The notes under the pieces: model-generated
The model's database searches: none
Seen by the model: only the letters and a program-made list of their open reading frames with translations
What the model was told of the DNA's origin: nothing
Assembly: GCA_019096155.1 (NCBI GenBank)
Contig: JAHCVI010000002.1
Coordinates: 3,224,001 to 3,288,000 of the forward strand
From: Staphylotrichum longicolle
Lineage: Eukaryota > Ascomycota > Sordariomycetes > Sordariales > Chaetomiaceae
Length of the DNA: 64,000 bases
Direction: 5' to 3'
Part shown: positions 23,054-34,600 of the stretch, in pieces
Layout of the letters: every line of letters starts with the position of its first letter
Numbering within the stretch: position 1 is the first letter of the stretch
Position numbers and translations under genes: made by a program

Positions 23054-24656
23054 GTGGATGTGTATGTCCTCACTGCGTGTCAAGGAGATAAAAGTGTGTG
23101 CAGTGCATGCTACTGCAGGGAAGAGATGCTAAGGTCGGTCGGTGGTTGTGGGGATGGCGATGCACTTATAAGCCACACCCATGGTTCAGTCGTCCAGATG
23201 GGCAGTCAAAATTGCCTCTGCCTGGTGAGGCAGCCGGATGGGATGGATGAGCAGATGAGTTGCGACGTGACGGTTACAGCAGCCAAGGCCGCAGTTCGGG
23301 GTGCACCATGCCGACCGGGCGGGCGACGAGAGTGCGGAGGAGGGTCGAGGACAAGGTGCGAGGCTGCAAGCCGGAGGTCGGAAACGCGAGGTGCCGTCCG
23401 GGTCATGGACTCGACATGTTGTCCCGTCGTCCGACGTCCGACGGCGCCCAAAGGGACACACTCCTGTCCAGTCCCTTCAATTAACCACAGCCCAGGCGCC
23501 GAAGAAGGCAGTTGGACTCTGTTGGAGCTGACGGCATCGCAGACCCATGACCCGTCGGTCGGGCCAATCCCTGGACAGACCCCATTTATGATGCTCCAAT
23601 CCATCCAAACCTGGCCCAACACACCCATTCCCTGCCATTCAAGGAGTCGTCTTGAACATGAGTGGGTGTTGTCAAGTTGAGTGGTTGCAGCAAGACCCTG
23701 GTGAAGCAGGAACCCTGAAGAGACCCCGCTCCTTCCTGCCCCGCACACCCTTTCCCCCAACTCAATGTCGACGTCAGAGAGAGGATGTGCCTTCTTTGTC
23801 CCTAAGGGAGTTTGTTGTTTCGTTGTTTACTTGTTTATAAATTTTCCAGTAAAAATCCCTAGGTCCTGTGGTATGTATTTGCATCTGTTGTCATTGCCAT
23901 TCTCATCCAAGTACAAAGTTCGCGTGCTATTTTCCTTCATCATCTCGCGGCCGTTTCCCGTCGTAACGGCCCATTTTCTGGTGATGTTGTGATGTTGCGG
24001 CGGCACATCATCCTCGTCCCTGAAGATGTTTGATAGGAAAAGAGTCAAATCGGGTGAACTCTAGAACTGAGAACAAAACCGGCAGCCTAGCCAGTATGCC
24101 AATGTCCTCGGCGGGAATGCGTCGCCGACAGCCAACAAAGCGCAGCTCGAATGCGCGGGGACGAAGTTTGCATGTTGCGGACTTCGACTCATTGGTAACA
24201 CAAGGCTGCCTCCCCGGACCACCCGACCCTGCACAGAACGAGCAAGCAAACCAGAGCAAGCTGGCATCGCAGCAGTCCGCCTGCCACCTGCAGCACGGTA
24301 ACATCATAGGTCGCCCAATTCGAGTGTCAACAAGATCTTTTCCACAAGGAGAGAAGAGAATCCGAAGAACAGAGAACCACGCCACTCTTCCCAAATATAC
24401 AATCCCAACCAAAGCAAAGGCCTCCCAACAGCCCTGTGAAGACCAAGGATGACCAACCACCCCTGACCAACCCCTTGAACCCCAATCAACAACAAAACGC
24501 CCCCCCTAACCAACAATAATCAACAGCGCTGCCCAAGGCGCAGGCCACACAGGATAAGCCTATAATGTGAGTCATGGTATCATAAACACTAAAACTCCCT
24601 CTCACCCCGTCATCGTCATCATCAACAGCACGCTCCACCACCCCTTGCAACCAGAC
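23054..24656. other. 1.6-kb intergenic region
   Basis: Upstream of the monooxygenase and downstream of the kinesin gene. Contains the TATA-like site listed separately. Otherwise nothing recognised. Confidence 0.5.
23165..23171 (-). promoter_or_regulatory. Candidate TATA box of the monooxygenase gene
   Basis: CTTATAAG-type sequence about 112 bp upstream of the monooxygenase ATG. The position is reasonable for a fungal TATA element; not otherwise supported. Confidence 0.3.
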
Positions 24657-27600
24657 TCAACGACCAGACTCGGGCGTCGCAGCCCTCAGCTTCTTGGTCG
24701 ACTTGGCCATCCCGATGTGGGTATTATGCACCTGAGCCTCGTCAGCCACCATGCCACAACCGCACTGCGTCATCCTCAAAAGACAGGAAAAGAAAACAAA
24801 AAGCAACGGAAAAAACTCACCTTTGTCGCAAACCTCAAACTCGTAATCGTCTCCTTGAGATGCGCCTCGAGCGGGCTAACCATGACAAACATGAGCGTCT
24901 TGGAGTTGCCCCCGAGCGAGTACTGCAGCAGATGCGTCAACTTGGAGTTGCGGTACGGGATGTGCGCCGACCCGCGGCCCAGCGCCTCGATCACGTCGCC
25001 GAGGCACGCCAGGCTCTTGTTGATGCTCTGCGTCTCCTTCATGCGCTCGCCCTCGGCCTGGGAGTGCTTGAGGCGCTCCGACCCGGCGAGGTCGACCAGG
25101 TTGAGCGTGCCCTCGCACCGCTCGTTGGTCGCGCTGTTCTCGCCCACCAGCTTGAGGATGAAGACCGAGTGGGAGCGCGACGAGCGCTCGTTGGCCTTGG
25201 TGGCCGCCACGCTGCGGTTGCTCTGCGCCTGCCGGAGCATCGTCTCGACCTTGTCGGGCGAGTCGAGCGCGACCGTCTTGCAGTTGACCACCGTGGTCTG
25301 CTTGCGGGCCTCGTCGTGGCGGATCTCGAGCTTCTTGGTGCGGCCGTCCGACTCGCGGCCCGGCGTGAGCAGGTCGTGCAGCTCTTCGTTGTAGACTTCG
25401 ACAAAGCTGCCTTCCATGGTGTATGTCCATGACTTTTCCTGCAGCTTGGTGATCGTGTCGTAGATCATGTGGGTCGCGCGCGGGATCATGCCGTCGGAGG
25501 AAGACATGGTGTAGGTCTTGCCGGATCCGGTTTGGCCGTAGCAAAAGATGCAGACGTTGTAGCCGTCAAGTGCGCTCTGGACGAGCTGCGAGATCTCGCC
25601 AAAGACCTCCTCGTTGTGCATTGACGGGTCAAAGACGCGGTCAAACTCGAAGGGAATCACCTTTCGGCTGACGGTACCCAGGCTGCTCTTCTCCTCCGGG
25701 CCGGTGACGTCGATCTGCGACGACGTCTTGAGGTCGGGAAACGCAATCTTGGCTTCATCGCCTTCCGAGGCATCAAGGACTGGGCGAACCCTGCACATGA
25801 CGCGGATGTTGCCCTTGAGCTCTTGGTACTTGTTGAACAGAATACGCCGCTCCGTCTCCTCCTTGATGAGTTTCTCCCGTGCCTCCTCGGCGACGCGCAA
25901 GGCCTCCTGCAGGCGGGCCTCCATGTTTGCAAACGAGTCGGATTGCTGCTTGCTGTCGGATTCGAGGAAGTCGATCTTTGCCCGCAGCCCGCGCATTCGT
26001 TCTTCCAGTGTGATGTTGATGGTCGACATCTCGGCGATTTGTTGCTGCAGGCCTCCCTTGATCGTCTGCTCCCTGTCCAGATCCAGTTTCAGAGCCTCCA
26101 TCAGGGACCGCATCTCCTGGACTTCTCGCTCCTTTCTTAGCATTTCCAGGCTCATGTCTTGCTGCTCCGCCCCAAGTTTTGACCGCAACTCCTGAAGCTC
26201 TCTGGCCCTTTGGCTCTGCTCATCAGCAAGCTCGGCGCGATAGTGCCTTTCCATGGCCTCGAGGGCCTCCCTGTGCTCCCTCTTCAATTGGTCGACTTCC
26301 CCTTGAAATTCGCGCCGGACTTCGTCGACTTGGTGCTTGCGTTCTCGTTGCAGATCCTCAAGCTCGTACTTGTGCCTCCTTTGCTCCGCTTCCATCTCGA
26401 GAACCGTTGATTGCTTTTCAAGCTGTAGCGAATGATACTCCTGCCGCTGCTGGTCCAACTGGCTCTGAAGCTGAGTATTCTGGTCCATAAGGCGCTGTTT
26501 TTCACGTTCGAGGTCGCTTGCTGATGCAATGGTTAGCACTTCATGGGCCCCGTCGTGTCCAACACATACGCACCTCTATTCTTGGCCAGGTCGATTGCCT
26601 CCTCCATGGCCTTTCTGTCGGTCACGGTGCCCTCGAAAGCTTCCTTCATGACCTTGAACTGCGATTCAAACTCGTTAAGTCGGCCGTCAACATCCCAACC
26701 TGTGTACATGGTTAGATTGGAGTCTTTGGAGAGAAATGTCGACTTTGTTGGAGAAGAAGCCTTGGTCGGCGAAAATGGTCTCTTGCAGTGACTTCTCAGC
26801 AACGAGTCCATTACCTCTAACGCCCCATTGCATAATCTGATCTGAGGGGGTGTTGTCGGCAGGGGAGCAGTGGTTCCTTGGGGTTCCGCAGGCCCGAATG
26901 GGTGAGATCTGGCTGCTTCCCCCTGGCGAACCTTGCCGAGCCAATTGCGCTTGGTCCGATCGTCCGACTAAGACGGTCGAGACAGAGCTTGTTGGTCGGA
27001 TGGACACGCAGCTTGACCTCCACTGGAGCTATCATGCGGTTGATCATTCAGGGAGAGCGTTTCAAAACGTCCTCTCAGCCCAGAAACTTCTCTGCTTGCT
27101 TCCCTTGCATGTAAGGGGGCCGGCTGTTGGGATGGAGGGCTTTGCGCCTTTGGGTTCCGTTGACGTTGCAGTTGGAAAGGGTACGGGATCTTCATACCCT
27201 TCTGTTGACTAGGTTGCGGGGCTTCATCTTCCACCTCTCGGTTTGCCATAGACGTTGCTGGTCGGGTTCGTGTGAGCCCTCGGGAGCGGGCATTCGTCGA
27301 TTGGTTGAAGCCCAGGGACGTCGGGGCTCTCGATATCGCCGGGGGGCGAGCTCCGGGCCCAACGCTTTTGGCAAAGTTGCTAGCGGGCACATGTCGTGAT
27401 GTTGAGGCAGGTAAAGCGCTAGAAGACAGCGCGGCAATGGACGCGCCCTTAAGGTTCGCCGCAGTTCGTGGCAGGCCACTACCTGCAGAAGGGATTTGAG
27501 TCTTGAGTGATTCACCAGCCCTCTCCACGAGCGTTTTGCGCTTCGAATCCGGCTGGGATACTGTTACATCATCTGTTAGTCGCCGCCTGAGGAGCACAGA

Positions 27601-27891
27601 TGAGATGGGCGGGGCGGCGCATACTGCTTCCTTTGTGTGTCCGCTTTTGGGGAATTCCCGTCGCCTGGGCGCGCGCATTGTGTTGAGAATCGGTCATTGG
27701 CTGCAGGTAGGAGGCTGTTGTTGTTGTTGTTGTCGTCGGAGCTGTCGTAGGAGCGCGGATTTGAGGGGGTCGAAGGCCCGAGCGATAGGCCTGGGAAGGT
27801 GATCTGGGTCAGCGAGGAAGGGCTCTGGAAGCAAGGGTGGAATTGGGGCATCGCGACGTAAACATACCGCGTTCTCGGCCGAGGGATCCAT
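24657..27891 (-). CDS. klpA: Kinesin-14, C-terminal minus-end motor (KlpA/Kar3 type)
   Basis: Six-exon model: 27868-27891, 27625-27790, 27008-27560, 26574-26908, 24821-26520, 24657-24731, about 950 aa. Layout: a basic, proline-rich microtubule-binding tail (residues 1-290), a coiled coil (about 300-570, rich in Q/E/R/L), then the neck GNIRVMCRVRPVL and the motor at the C terminus. Motor motifs are CYGQTGSGKTYTM (P-loop), NERSSRSHS (switch I) and LVDLAGSE (switch II). The last exon completes RFATKVHNTHIG, the usual fungal KlpA end. This class slides microtubules toward minus ends in the spindle and counteracts kinesin-5. The weak point is the 27008/26908 junction. The tail frame meets TAG at 26968-26970, and I infer a 99-bp intron that removes it; other splice choices are possible. 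CAA/CAG-like repeats near 27717-27740 encode a threonine run. Confidence 0.88.
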
Positions 27892-29073
27892 GTTGAGGGT
27901 GCGCATGCGCGGGAGGAGGAAGTGGACGAGCAGGCAGGAGGAGAGGAGCAGAGCTCCTGGCGCTGATGTGGTTGTCGGCAACGTTGTGAATCGTGGCGCG
28001 TCCTTCCGAGCACTATTTGCTCTTCTCCGCAACGGGTGTAGCGCAGACTGTGAGAGGTTGAGTTTACTGAGTTCACCCAGGCAACCAAACACAACGAGCG
28101 GGACCAATGACAGGCCGTCCATGGTGTGGGTCGAGCGGGCGCTTTCAACGATCAGCGAGTGGTGCAGCGGCTGCGGCAAGACAGAACCCAAAGCATCTTG
28201 CGTCCAAAAACCCGAAGAACTTGCGGTTGACTTTCAATAAAACGATTTCCACCCTCAACGCTGAGTGCTTTATTTCAGCATCCAATTAGCCATCTGCAGA
28301 GGCGGTGCACCATCAACGCATGAGACGGCGCCAGAGCGGAAATCTCCTCTCTGCCTGCCTTCTGATCATACGAGTCTGTGGGTCTTGGTCTCCGTCCATC
28401 CGTCCCTTCGCATGAGTCGTCCAGCAGCTGCATCAGGAATCGCACCATCACGAGGACCTGAGACTGTGAGTGACAGAGGCTCCAAACATGGAACTATATT
28501 CGTCGCAATGACAAACTGCGCCATTCTTGCCATTCTGTCGACTCGGGGCATCTTTCAGATGAGCGTGTGTTTGAAGATGAAAGATGTTCGAGGCCCAGGG
28601 CTAGGGTTGAGGTCCTCAAAGTCGAACGTGGGCAGTTCCAGTCTTCAACGCAGCCCGTAGAGAAGCACGGGCCGCCACAGATTCACATGCTTCCAACCCC
28701 ACGCCTGAGCTCCTTCTCCAAAAACCCACAGAAGCTGCCATGTGGAAGCTACAGTGTCCAAGTCAACGTCAACTGTAACATACCCAAATTCCTTACACAA
28801 GCAATCTTTACACTACTCGCATCCCAGAATCTGCTGTCGCAAGCTGCAGACCCCAGGAATATCGTTTTTTCATTGACTATTCCAAACACCACGCACTGCT
28901 GTTGAACTGGGAGTCTGCCCGCCATGGAGAAGTGGTCGCAATACCGCGATAGAGGCAGGTTCCCCTCCGCCTCACACCTCACACCTCACGCCTCACTCCA
29001 TCAACTATAACTACTTCCATGACATTGGAATATTCTAACCTTCGTCTCATCAGGCTCCGGCATATCTCCCTTC
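27892..29073. other. Divergent intergenic region, kinesin and acyltransferase promoters
   Basis: No gene recognised. Contains the CCTCACA repeat just upstream of the acyltransferase start. Confidence 0.5.
28970..28997. repeat. Four tandem 7-bp CCTCAC(A/G/T) units
   Basis: Heptamer repeat ending about 76 bp before the acyltransferase ATG. Seen directly; role unknown. Confidence 0.9.
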
Positions 29074-30030
29074 ATGCCCGTTGCCAACCCCTCCTCCATC
29101 CTCGGCCTATGCCTCCACACTATCCTCTTCCCAATCCATCTCTCCCTCTTTGTTACCTACGCAGCCTTTTACTTTCTCCTTCTGCGACACCTCCCTCTCC
29201 CTGCAGCAGTCCGCAAGCTCTTTCTCTGGTGTCTGATGGGCGCCTCTGGGATATGGTGGGCCGACCTCCAACTCGACGGCGTCAAGCGCGGATCCCTCAG
29301 CCAGCAGCCGCGCTCGCGCGTTCCCCACGGCGGCTCCATCATCGCAGCCAACTTCACTTCCCCGATCGACGCCCTCTACCTCGCCACCATCTTCGATCCC
29401 ATCTTCGTCGCCTCCCACCCTCTCTCCCGCAAAGTCCGGCGCATCTCCCTCTTCACCGCCATCTGCGCCGCCCTCTCCCGCTCGCCCCAGCTGTCCGACC
29501 TCGCCGCGTGGGAAGCCCGCGACGCCGGCAGCCTGACCGACCTCCGCGCGCTGCTCGCCCTCCACCCGAACCGCGTCATCGCCGTGTTCCCCGAGTGCGG
29601 CACCACCAACGGCAAGGGCGTCCTCCCGCTCAGCCCCTGCCTGCTCGCCGTGCCCCCCGCGAACCCCATCTTCCCCGTCAGCATGCGCTACACGGCGCCC
29701 GACGTCACGACGCCCGTCCCCGGCGCCAAGGCGTGGGCGCACTTCTTGTGGAAGCTGCTGGGCACGTCCGCACACACGATCCGCGTGAGGCTGGCAGAAG
29801 CCGTCTTCAACACGTCGCGCGCGTTGAATGGGGTCTCGCATGCCGAGGCGCAGGCTGGCGCGTCGAGAGGCGGGTGGGAGGGACGCGCCGAGGATCAGCC
29901 CACGGCCGAGGAGCAGAAGTTGCTGGACAGGGTGGCTGAGGCGCTGGCGCGGTTGGGGAGGGTCAAGAGGGTGGGACTGACGCTAAAAGAGAAGAAGCAG
30001 TTTGTCAAAGCCTGGACGGGGAAAAAGTGA
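29074..30030 (+). CDS. LPAAT-family acyltransferase (Vps66/Loa1-like)
   Basis: Intronless, 318 aa. The N terminus carries two hydrophobic segments (residues 7-40 and about 47-65) typical of membrane-anchored acyltransferases. The catalytic block I is expected to be N-H-x4-D. Here it reads NFTSPID, with Phe where the general-base His normally sits. Block III FPECGTTNGKG corresponds to the FPEGTTS motif that binds the phosphate of lysophosphatidic acid. Both are spaced as in the 1-acylglycerol-3-phosphate acyltransferase family, and overall length matches yeast Loa1/Vps66 (300 aa), a lysophosphatidate acyltransferase linked to lipid droplets and vacuolar sorting. The C terminus is basic. The missing His could mean a divergent active site or loss of catalysis. 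Confidence 0.78.
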   Translation: MPVANPSSILGLCLHTILFPIHLSLFVTYAAFYFLLLRHLPLPAAVRKLFLWCLMGASGIWWADLQLDGVKRGSLSQQPRSRVPHGGSIIAANFTSPIDALYLATIFDPIFVASHPLSRKVRRISLFTAICAALSRSPQLSDLAAWEARDAGSLTDLRALLALHPNRVIAVFPECGTTNGKGVLPLSPCLLAVPPANPIFPVSMRYTAPDVTTPVPGAKAWAHFLWKLLGTSAHTIRVRLAEAVFNTSRALNGVSHAEAQAGASRGGWEGRAEDQPTAEEQKLLDRVAEALARLGRVKRVGLTLKEKKQFVKAWTGKK

Positions 30031-30336
30031 GTGGAAACGGGTGCGGTGGAAGGCGTCAGGAAATAACTGTTGGTATCGCCATGATGGGGGAGGTGTCCGC
30101 GGGTGGTTTTCGTGGACGTGCACCTGCACACTGGTTTTGGTCTGTCAGGGACAGACCGCAAAGTCAGACATCGTTGAAGGCAAAAAAATAGAACAAGTTG
30201 ACATTAAATCCTAAACTGCCGGCCCGATATATGTTTTGACCGCCGACTAAGCAGCGGCTTTGCAAGCGCCTTTTCCAGCCCAAACACGGTATATGTACAG
30301 TCAAACTTCGAAATCCTCCATCCCCGCAGCAGCAGT
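30031..30336. other. Short gap between convergent genes
   Basis: Presumed 3' untranslated regions only. Confidence 0.5.
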
Positions 30337-32198
30337 TTACGCCTTGTCCGTCACACACCCGTGGCTAGCATCGCTGACCAGCGCGGCGTACTTCCGCAGC
30401 GTGCCCTTGGTCGCCTTGGCCGGGGGCGCCTTCCACGCTTTCCTCCGCTTCTCGAGCTCCTCAACGGGGACCTCGAGGTCCAGTAAGCGCTTCTCGGCGT
30501 CAATGACAATCTTGTCGCCGTCCTTGACCAGACCGATCGGGCCGCCCTCCATGGCCTCGGGGACGATGTGGCCAATCAGGAAGCCGTGGCTGCCGCCCGA
30601 GAAGCGGCCGTCGGTGATGAGCGCGACATCCTTGCCGAGACCGGCACCCATGATGGCCGAGCTGGGCTTGAGCATCTCGGGCATGCCGGGGCCACCCTTG
30701 GGGCCCTCGTACCGGATGACGACGACCGTCTTCTCGCCCTTCTTGATCTCGCCGCGCTCGAGGGCCTCGATAAAGGCATCCTCGTAGTCGTACACCTTGG
30801 CTGTGCCCTCGAACCGCAGGCCCTCCTTGCCCGTGATCTTGCCGACCGAGCCACCGGGCGCGAGCGAGCCGCGGAGGATCTGAATGTGGCCCGTGGGCTT
30901 GAGCGGGTTGCTCAGCGGGCGGATGATGGGCTGATCATCGGGGAAGCCGGGCAGCTTGTCCACGTTCTCCTTCATGGTCTTGCCCGTGACGGTGATGCCA
31001 GAGCCGTCGAGGATGCCCTCCTTGAGCAGAAACTTGAGCAAAGCAGGGGTGCCGCCGATGTTGCAGAGGTCTTCCATGACGTACTTGCCAGACGGCTTGA
31101 GGTCGGCGAGCAGAGGGGTCTTGTCGGAGACGGCCTGGAAGTCGTCGATGGTGAGCTTGATGCCGACGGAATCGGCAATGGCGATGAGGTGCATCACAGC
31201 GTTGGTGCTGCCGCCGAGAATGCTGACGACGATCATGGCGTTCTCAAACGCCTGGCGCGTCAGGATATCCGAGGGCCGGATGTTCTCCCGGAGGAGGTTC
31301 TTGACGGCCTCACCGACGCTCTCACACTCGGCCTTCTTCCTGGGGTCCTCGGCCGGGAAGCTGCTGCTGCCGGGAAGGGTCATGCCGAGAGTCTCAATGG
31401 CAGACGCCATGGTGTTGGCTGTGTACATACCGCCGCAAGCGCCACCACCGGGGCAGGCGTTGCGGATGATGTCGAAGCGCTCCTTCTCGTCGATCTGGCC
31501 CGTGATGTACTGGCCGTAGGCCTGGAAGGCGCTGATGATATCGAGGGATTCACCCTTGCTGCTGCAACCCGGCTTAATGGTGCCGCCGTACACCATGAGA
31601 CTGGGACGGTTGACACGACCCATGGCAATCAACACACCGGGCATGTTCTTGTCGCAGCCGGGCAGCGAGACGTTGGCGTCGTACCACTGACCCTGCATCA
31701 CGGTCTCAATGCTGTCGGCAATGATCTCTCTGCTCTGCAAGCTGTAGCGCATGCCGGTAGTGCCCATGCTAATACCGTCCGAGACGCCGATGGTGTTGAA
31801 GCGCATGGGGACGAGACCGGCCTTGGCGACGCTGTCGCGAACGATCTTGGAAAGGTCGAGCAGGTGCATGTTGCAAGGGTTGCCCTCGTACCAGACGGAC
31901 GAAATGCCGACCTGGGCCTTGGACATGTCTTCCTCGGTCAGACCGGTGGCGTAGAGCATAGCCTGGGAGGCACCCTGCGACTTGGGTTGTGTGATGGCGG
32001 ACGACACGCGGTTGAGCTTCTCTTCGGCATACCGGCGGGGGGTGGAGGAGAGGAAGCGGCTGAGGGAGGATTAGCCTTCTTGTTCATGATGTAAGTAGAA
32101 CACCTTTCGTAAACCTACAGTTGATTCCTAAGGGGCAGAGCCCGGCCGGTGGCCAGGGCCCGGGGAGCGCCGGCGCGCAGGAGAGACGGCGACAGCAT
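30337..32198 (-). CDS. ilv3: Dihydroxy-acid dehydratase, mitochondrial
   Basis: Two exons: 32119-32198 and 30337-32059, 600 aa. The 59-bp intron (GTAGGT donor, GGCTAATC branch, CTCAG acceptor) sits inside the presequence. Exon 1 encodes MLSPSLLRAGAPRALATGRA, a basic mitochondrial targeting peptide, and exon 2 continues RFLSSTPRRYAEEKLNRV. The enzyme dehydrates 2,3-dihydroxy-isovalerate and -methylvalerate in valine, isoleucine and leucine synthesis, in the mitochondrial matrix. Iron-sulfur and active-site signatures are VSLPGCDKNMPG, NACPGGGACGGMYTANTMA, GGSTNAVMHL and GRFSGGSHGFLIGH. The gene is intact and of normal length. It is divergent from clpP. A TGACTCA Gcn4/CPC1-type site lies in the shared upstream region, consistent with general amino-acid control. 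Confidence 0.97.
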
Positions 32199-33306
32199 GA
32201 CGGCTCGCCAAAGGAGGTTTTGGGATAGGTCGGGGAGCCGAGCAACAAGAAATAGGAAGACCAATTGGCCGCAATTGGAACTGAACGGTATCCGACCTGG
32301 TCTGGGACCCCAAAGACCGGTCAATTGGCTCTCGGTTGATGGGTTGAGAGTGAGGTGTCGTGTTGTTCGGGTCTGAGTCGAACTTTTGGGCGAAGTCGGA
32401 GCTAAAATACAATGTGTGTTCCCAAGTCACAGGGACAGAGACAGGGGTCCCCGCGGGATCCCCGCAACCACTGCGCCGAAATACAAGCTTCCCGATTGGT
32501 TCATTGCGCTGGAGTTGGGAGCTATGACCCGGTGGACTTGCAGATCTGGGACTCATCGATGACACGGGCAGCGCTCCGTGTATCTCGGTTCAACTGAAGG
32601 AGGTGGTCGCAAATCAACATTTTCGGGATATGGCGGTGCCTCATCTATAAACTATCTTGCGAAGATATGACAAAACCGGCAGCAGGGATCCAGTTCAAGC
32701 CGGACGGTAGTGATGGAAGGGAAGCGGTAGCCCAACCATAACAATGACCAAGACATGAGGTGGTTACATCCCCCAGGACATGTCAATCCTCGCGCAAGAA
32801 TCAGCTCACTACCTGACCGTATGTGGTTGGTTACCCTAGATATCTGAGGAATTCAGGACACTCACGTTACATAAGGTCCGTTATGTTTGCCAGCAATCAG
32901 CTAAACGTATCAGACGAGAGTTGGTGCTGAAGCGAGGTTGGCTGTCGTGTTCAAAGGGGAGCTAGGAAATACACAACATTTCAGTCACAATTTTAGGATT
33001 GTTAAAAACGGCATGAACGAGGAAAACTGACTCATTCCCGGCTGTACAACACTGGGCTACTGTATTGCATTGGGACGGGAGTGTTGTTTGGTGCTGTCTT
33101 GGGCGACTGCTCGCTGCCCCAGCACAGTTGATCTAGTGACTCGCACTGTTACCCGGCTCCTCAGTGCCTGGACAGTCTCTTGGCGCTGCAGCAGCAAAGC
33201 CCAGCTCAAGCAAGGGAGCTTGTCCGTCCGCTCTCCACCCACCCACCCAACCGGTTGCGATTCCCACACAGCATCGACGACAGCAAAGACCTGTTGTTCC
33301 GCTAGC
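32199..33306. other. Divergent intergenic region between ilv3 and clpP
   Basis: No gene recognised. Presumed promoters of both genes, with one exact TGACTCA (33028-33034) and a near match TGAGTCG around 32372-32378. Confidence 0.5.
33028..33034. promoter_or_regulatory. TGACTCA, Gcn4/CPC1-type site
   Basis: Exact palindromic AP-1/Gcn4 consensus, about 830 bp upstream of ilv3 and 273 bp upstream of clpP. CPC1/CpcA activates amino-acid biosynthesis genes in filamentous fungi. Function here is inferred. Confidence 0.35.
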
Positions 33307-34272
33307 ATGGCTACCCAACGAACAGCACAGCGCCTTCTCAGGAGGATAGGCTCGCTGCAATGTCGGAGTTTCTCGCAGTTTAGCGCACCTCCCGGGGTGC
33401 AATGTCGGAGTTTCTCGCAGTTTAGCGCACCTCCCGGGGTGCTGCCACCGACAAACGGCATCCCAATGCCCTACATCACCGAAGTCACAGTGTGTTCACC
33501 CGAGTCCTCCTCCCCGCCGTATCGCTAACAGTGCAGGCGGGCGGTTGGCGGACATGTGAGTTTTAGATGCGCACGATCTCAGAGGTGTCAATTGGCGCTG
33601 ACCGCACTCCGAAGCCGACATATTCTCCAAGCTGCTGCAAGTCCGTACACCCCACGCGCCCACGACCGATCGCGTGCACCGCAGCTCTGACCCGATACCT
33701 AGGAACGAATAGTATGCCTCAACGGAGCGATCGACGACACAGTGTCAGCATCGATAGTCGCCCAGCTGCTATGGCTCGAATCGGACAACCCAGACAAGCC
33801 CATCACCATGTACATCAATTCGCCCGGCGGTGAGGTGAGCTCGGGGCTCGCCATCTACGACACCATGACCTACATCAAGTCGCCCGTCTCGACCGTGTGC
33901 GTCGGGGGCGCGGCGTCTATGGCGGCTATTCTCTTGCTTGGGGGCGAGGCAGGGAAGCGGTATGCGCTGCCTCACAGCTCCATCATGGTGCATCAGCCGC
34001 TGGGCGGGACGCGCGGGCAGGCGGCCGACATCCTCATCTATGCCACCCAGATCCAGAGGATACGGGAGCAAATCAACAAGATCGTACAGGGCCATGTCAA
34101 CAAGGCGTTTGGCCACGAAAAGTACGACATGCAGGCCATCAACGACATGATGGAGCGGGACAAGTACTTGACGGCCGATGAAGCAAAGGCACACGGCATC
34201 GTGGACGAGATTCTACTCCGGAGAGATAAAGGGGAGGACAAGTCCAATGGAACCGGCGACGGAAGGGGGTAG
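33307..34272 (+). CDS. clpP: ATP-dependent Clp protease proteolytic subunit, mitochondrial
   Basis: Four exons: 33307-33489, 33537-33555, 33615-33640, 33703-34272, 265 aa. The two internal microexons (19 and 26 nt) restore the conserved block TAGGWRTSDIFSKLLQERIV; every junction keeps phase. The mature part is a complete ClpP with catalytic Ser148 (GGAASMAAILLLGG), His173 (SIMVHQPLGG) and Asp229 (MMERDKYL). ClpP forms double heptamer rings that degrade unfolded matrix proteins with ClpX. The presequence MATQRTAQRLLRRIGSL is arginine-rich. It is followed by a perfect duplicate of a 14-residue unit (QCRSFSQFSAPPGV twice), coded by a 42-bp tandem repeat. ClpP occurs in filamentous fungi (studied in Podospora ageing) but not in budding yeast. 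Confidence 0.95.
33358..33441. repeat. Perfect 42-bp tandem duplication in the clpP presequence
   Basis: Two identical 42-bp copies (33358-33399 and 33400-33441) in direct orientation and in frame. No base differs between them, which points to a recent event. Confidence 0.97.
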
Positions 34273-34600
34273 AGCCATGACCTCGAGGCCCGGGTACGGG
34301 CGCGTGCCATTAACTTCACATGTACTATGCACAAACGTCAGCATTGCGGGATGTACACAGCCTGGGAGACGGCAGAGCTCAGCATGAATGACAGGTGCCA
34401 AAAGTGCAGGATGTCGTGGAGCTGGGGGAAGTTTGCCCGATGAAGTTAGACACTGTCGAATTATAAGAAATATGTCTTGGCGTGTCCCGATTGAGTCTCG
34501 AATTTCATTCTCACACTCCGTACTGTGTAAAGCCCATCAGAGTTCAGGCAGCCCATAAGCCTCTCACTCACTCACTGTACAAGCAGAGGTGAGAACCGCG
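34273..34600. other. Short intergenic region
   Basis: clpP 3' region and leader of the next gene, with a CTCA repeat near 34562-34575. No gene. Confidence 0.5.

Noticed and set aside
30568..32094. 508-codon open frame on the plus strand, antisense to ilv3
   Set aside because: It mirrors the GC-rich codon use of a complete, conserved dihydroxy-acid dehydratase; no domain or splice logic of its own.
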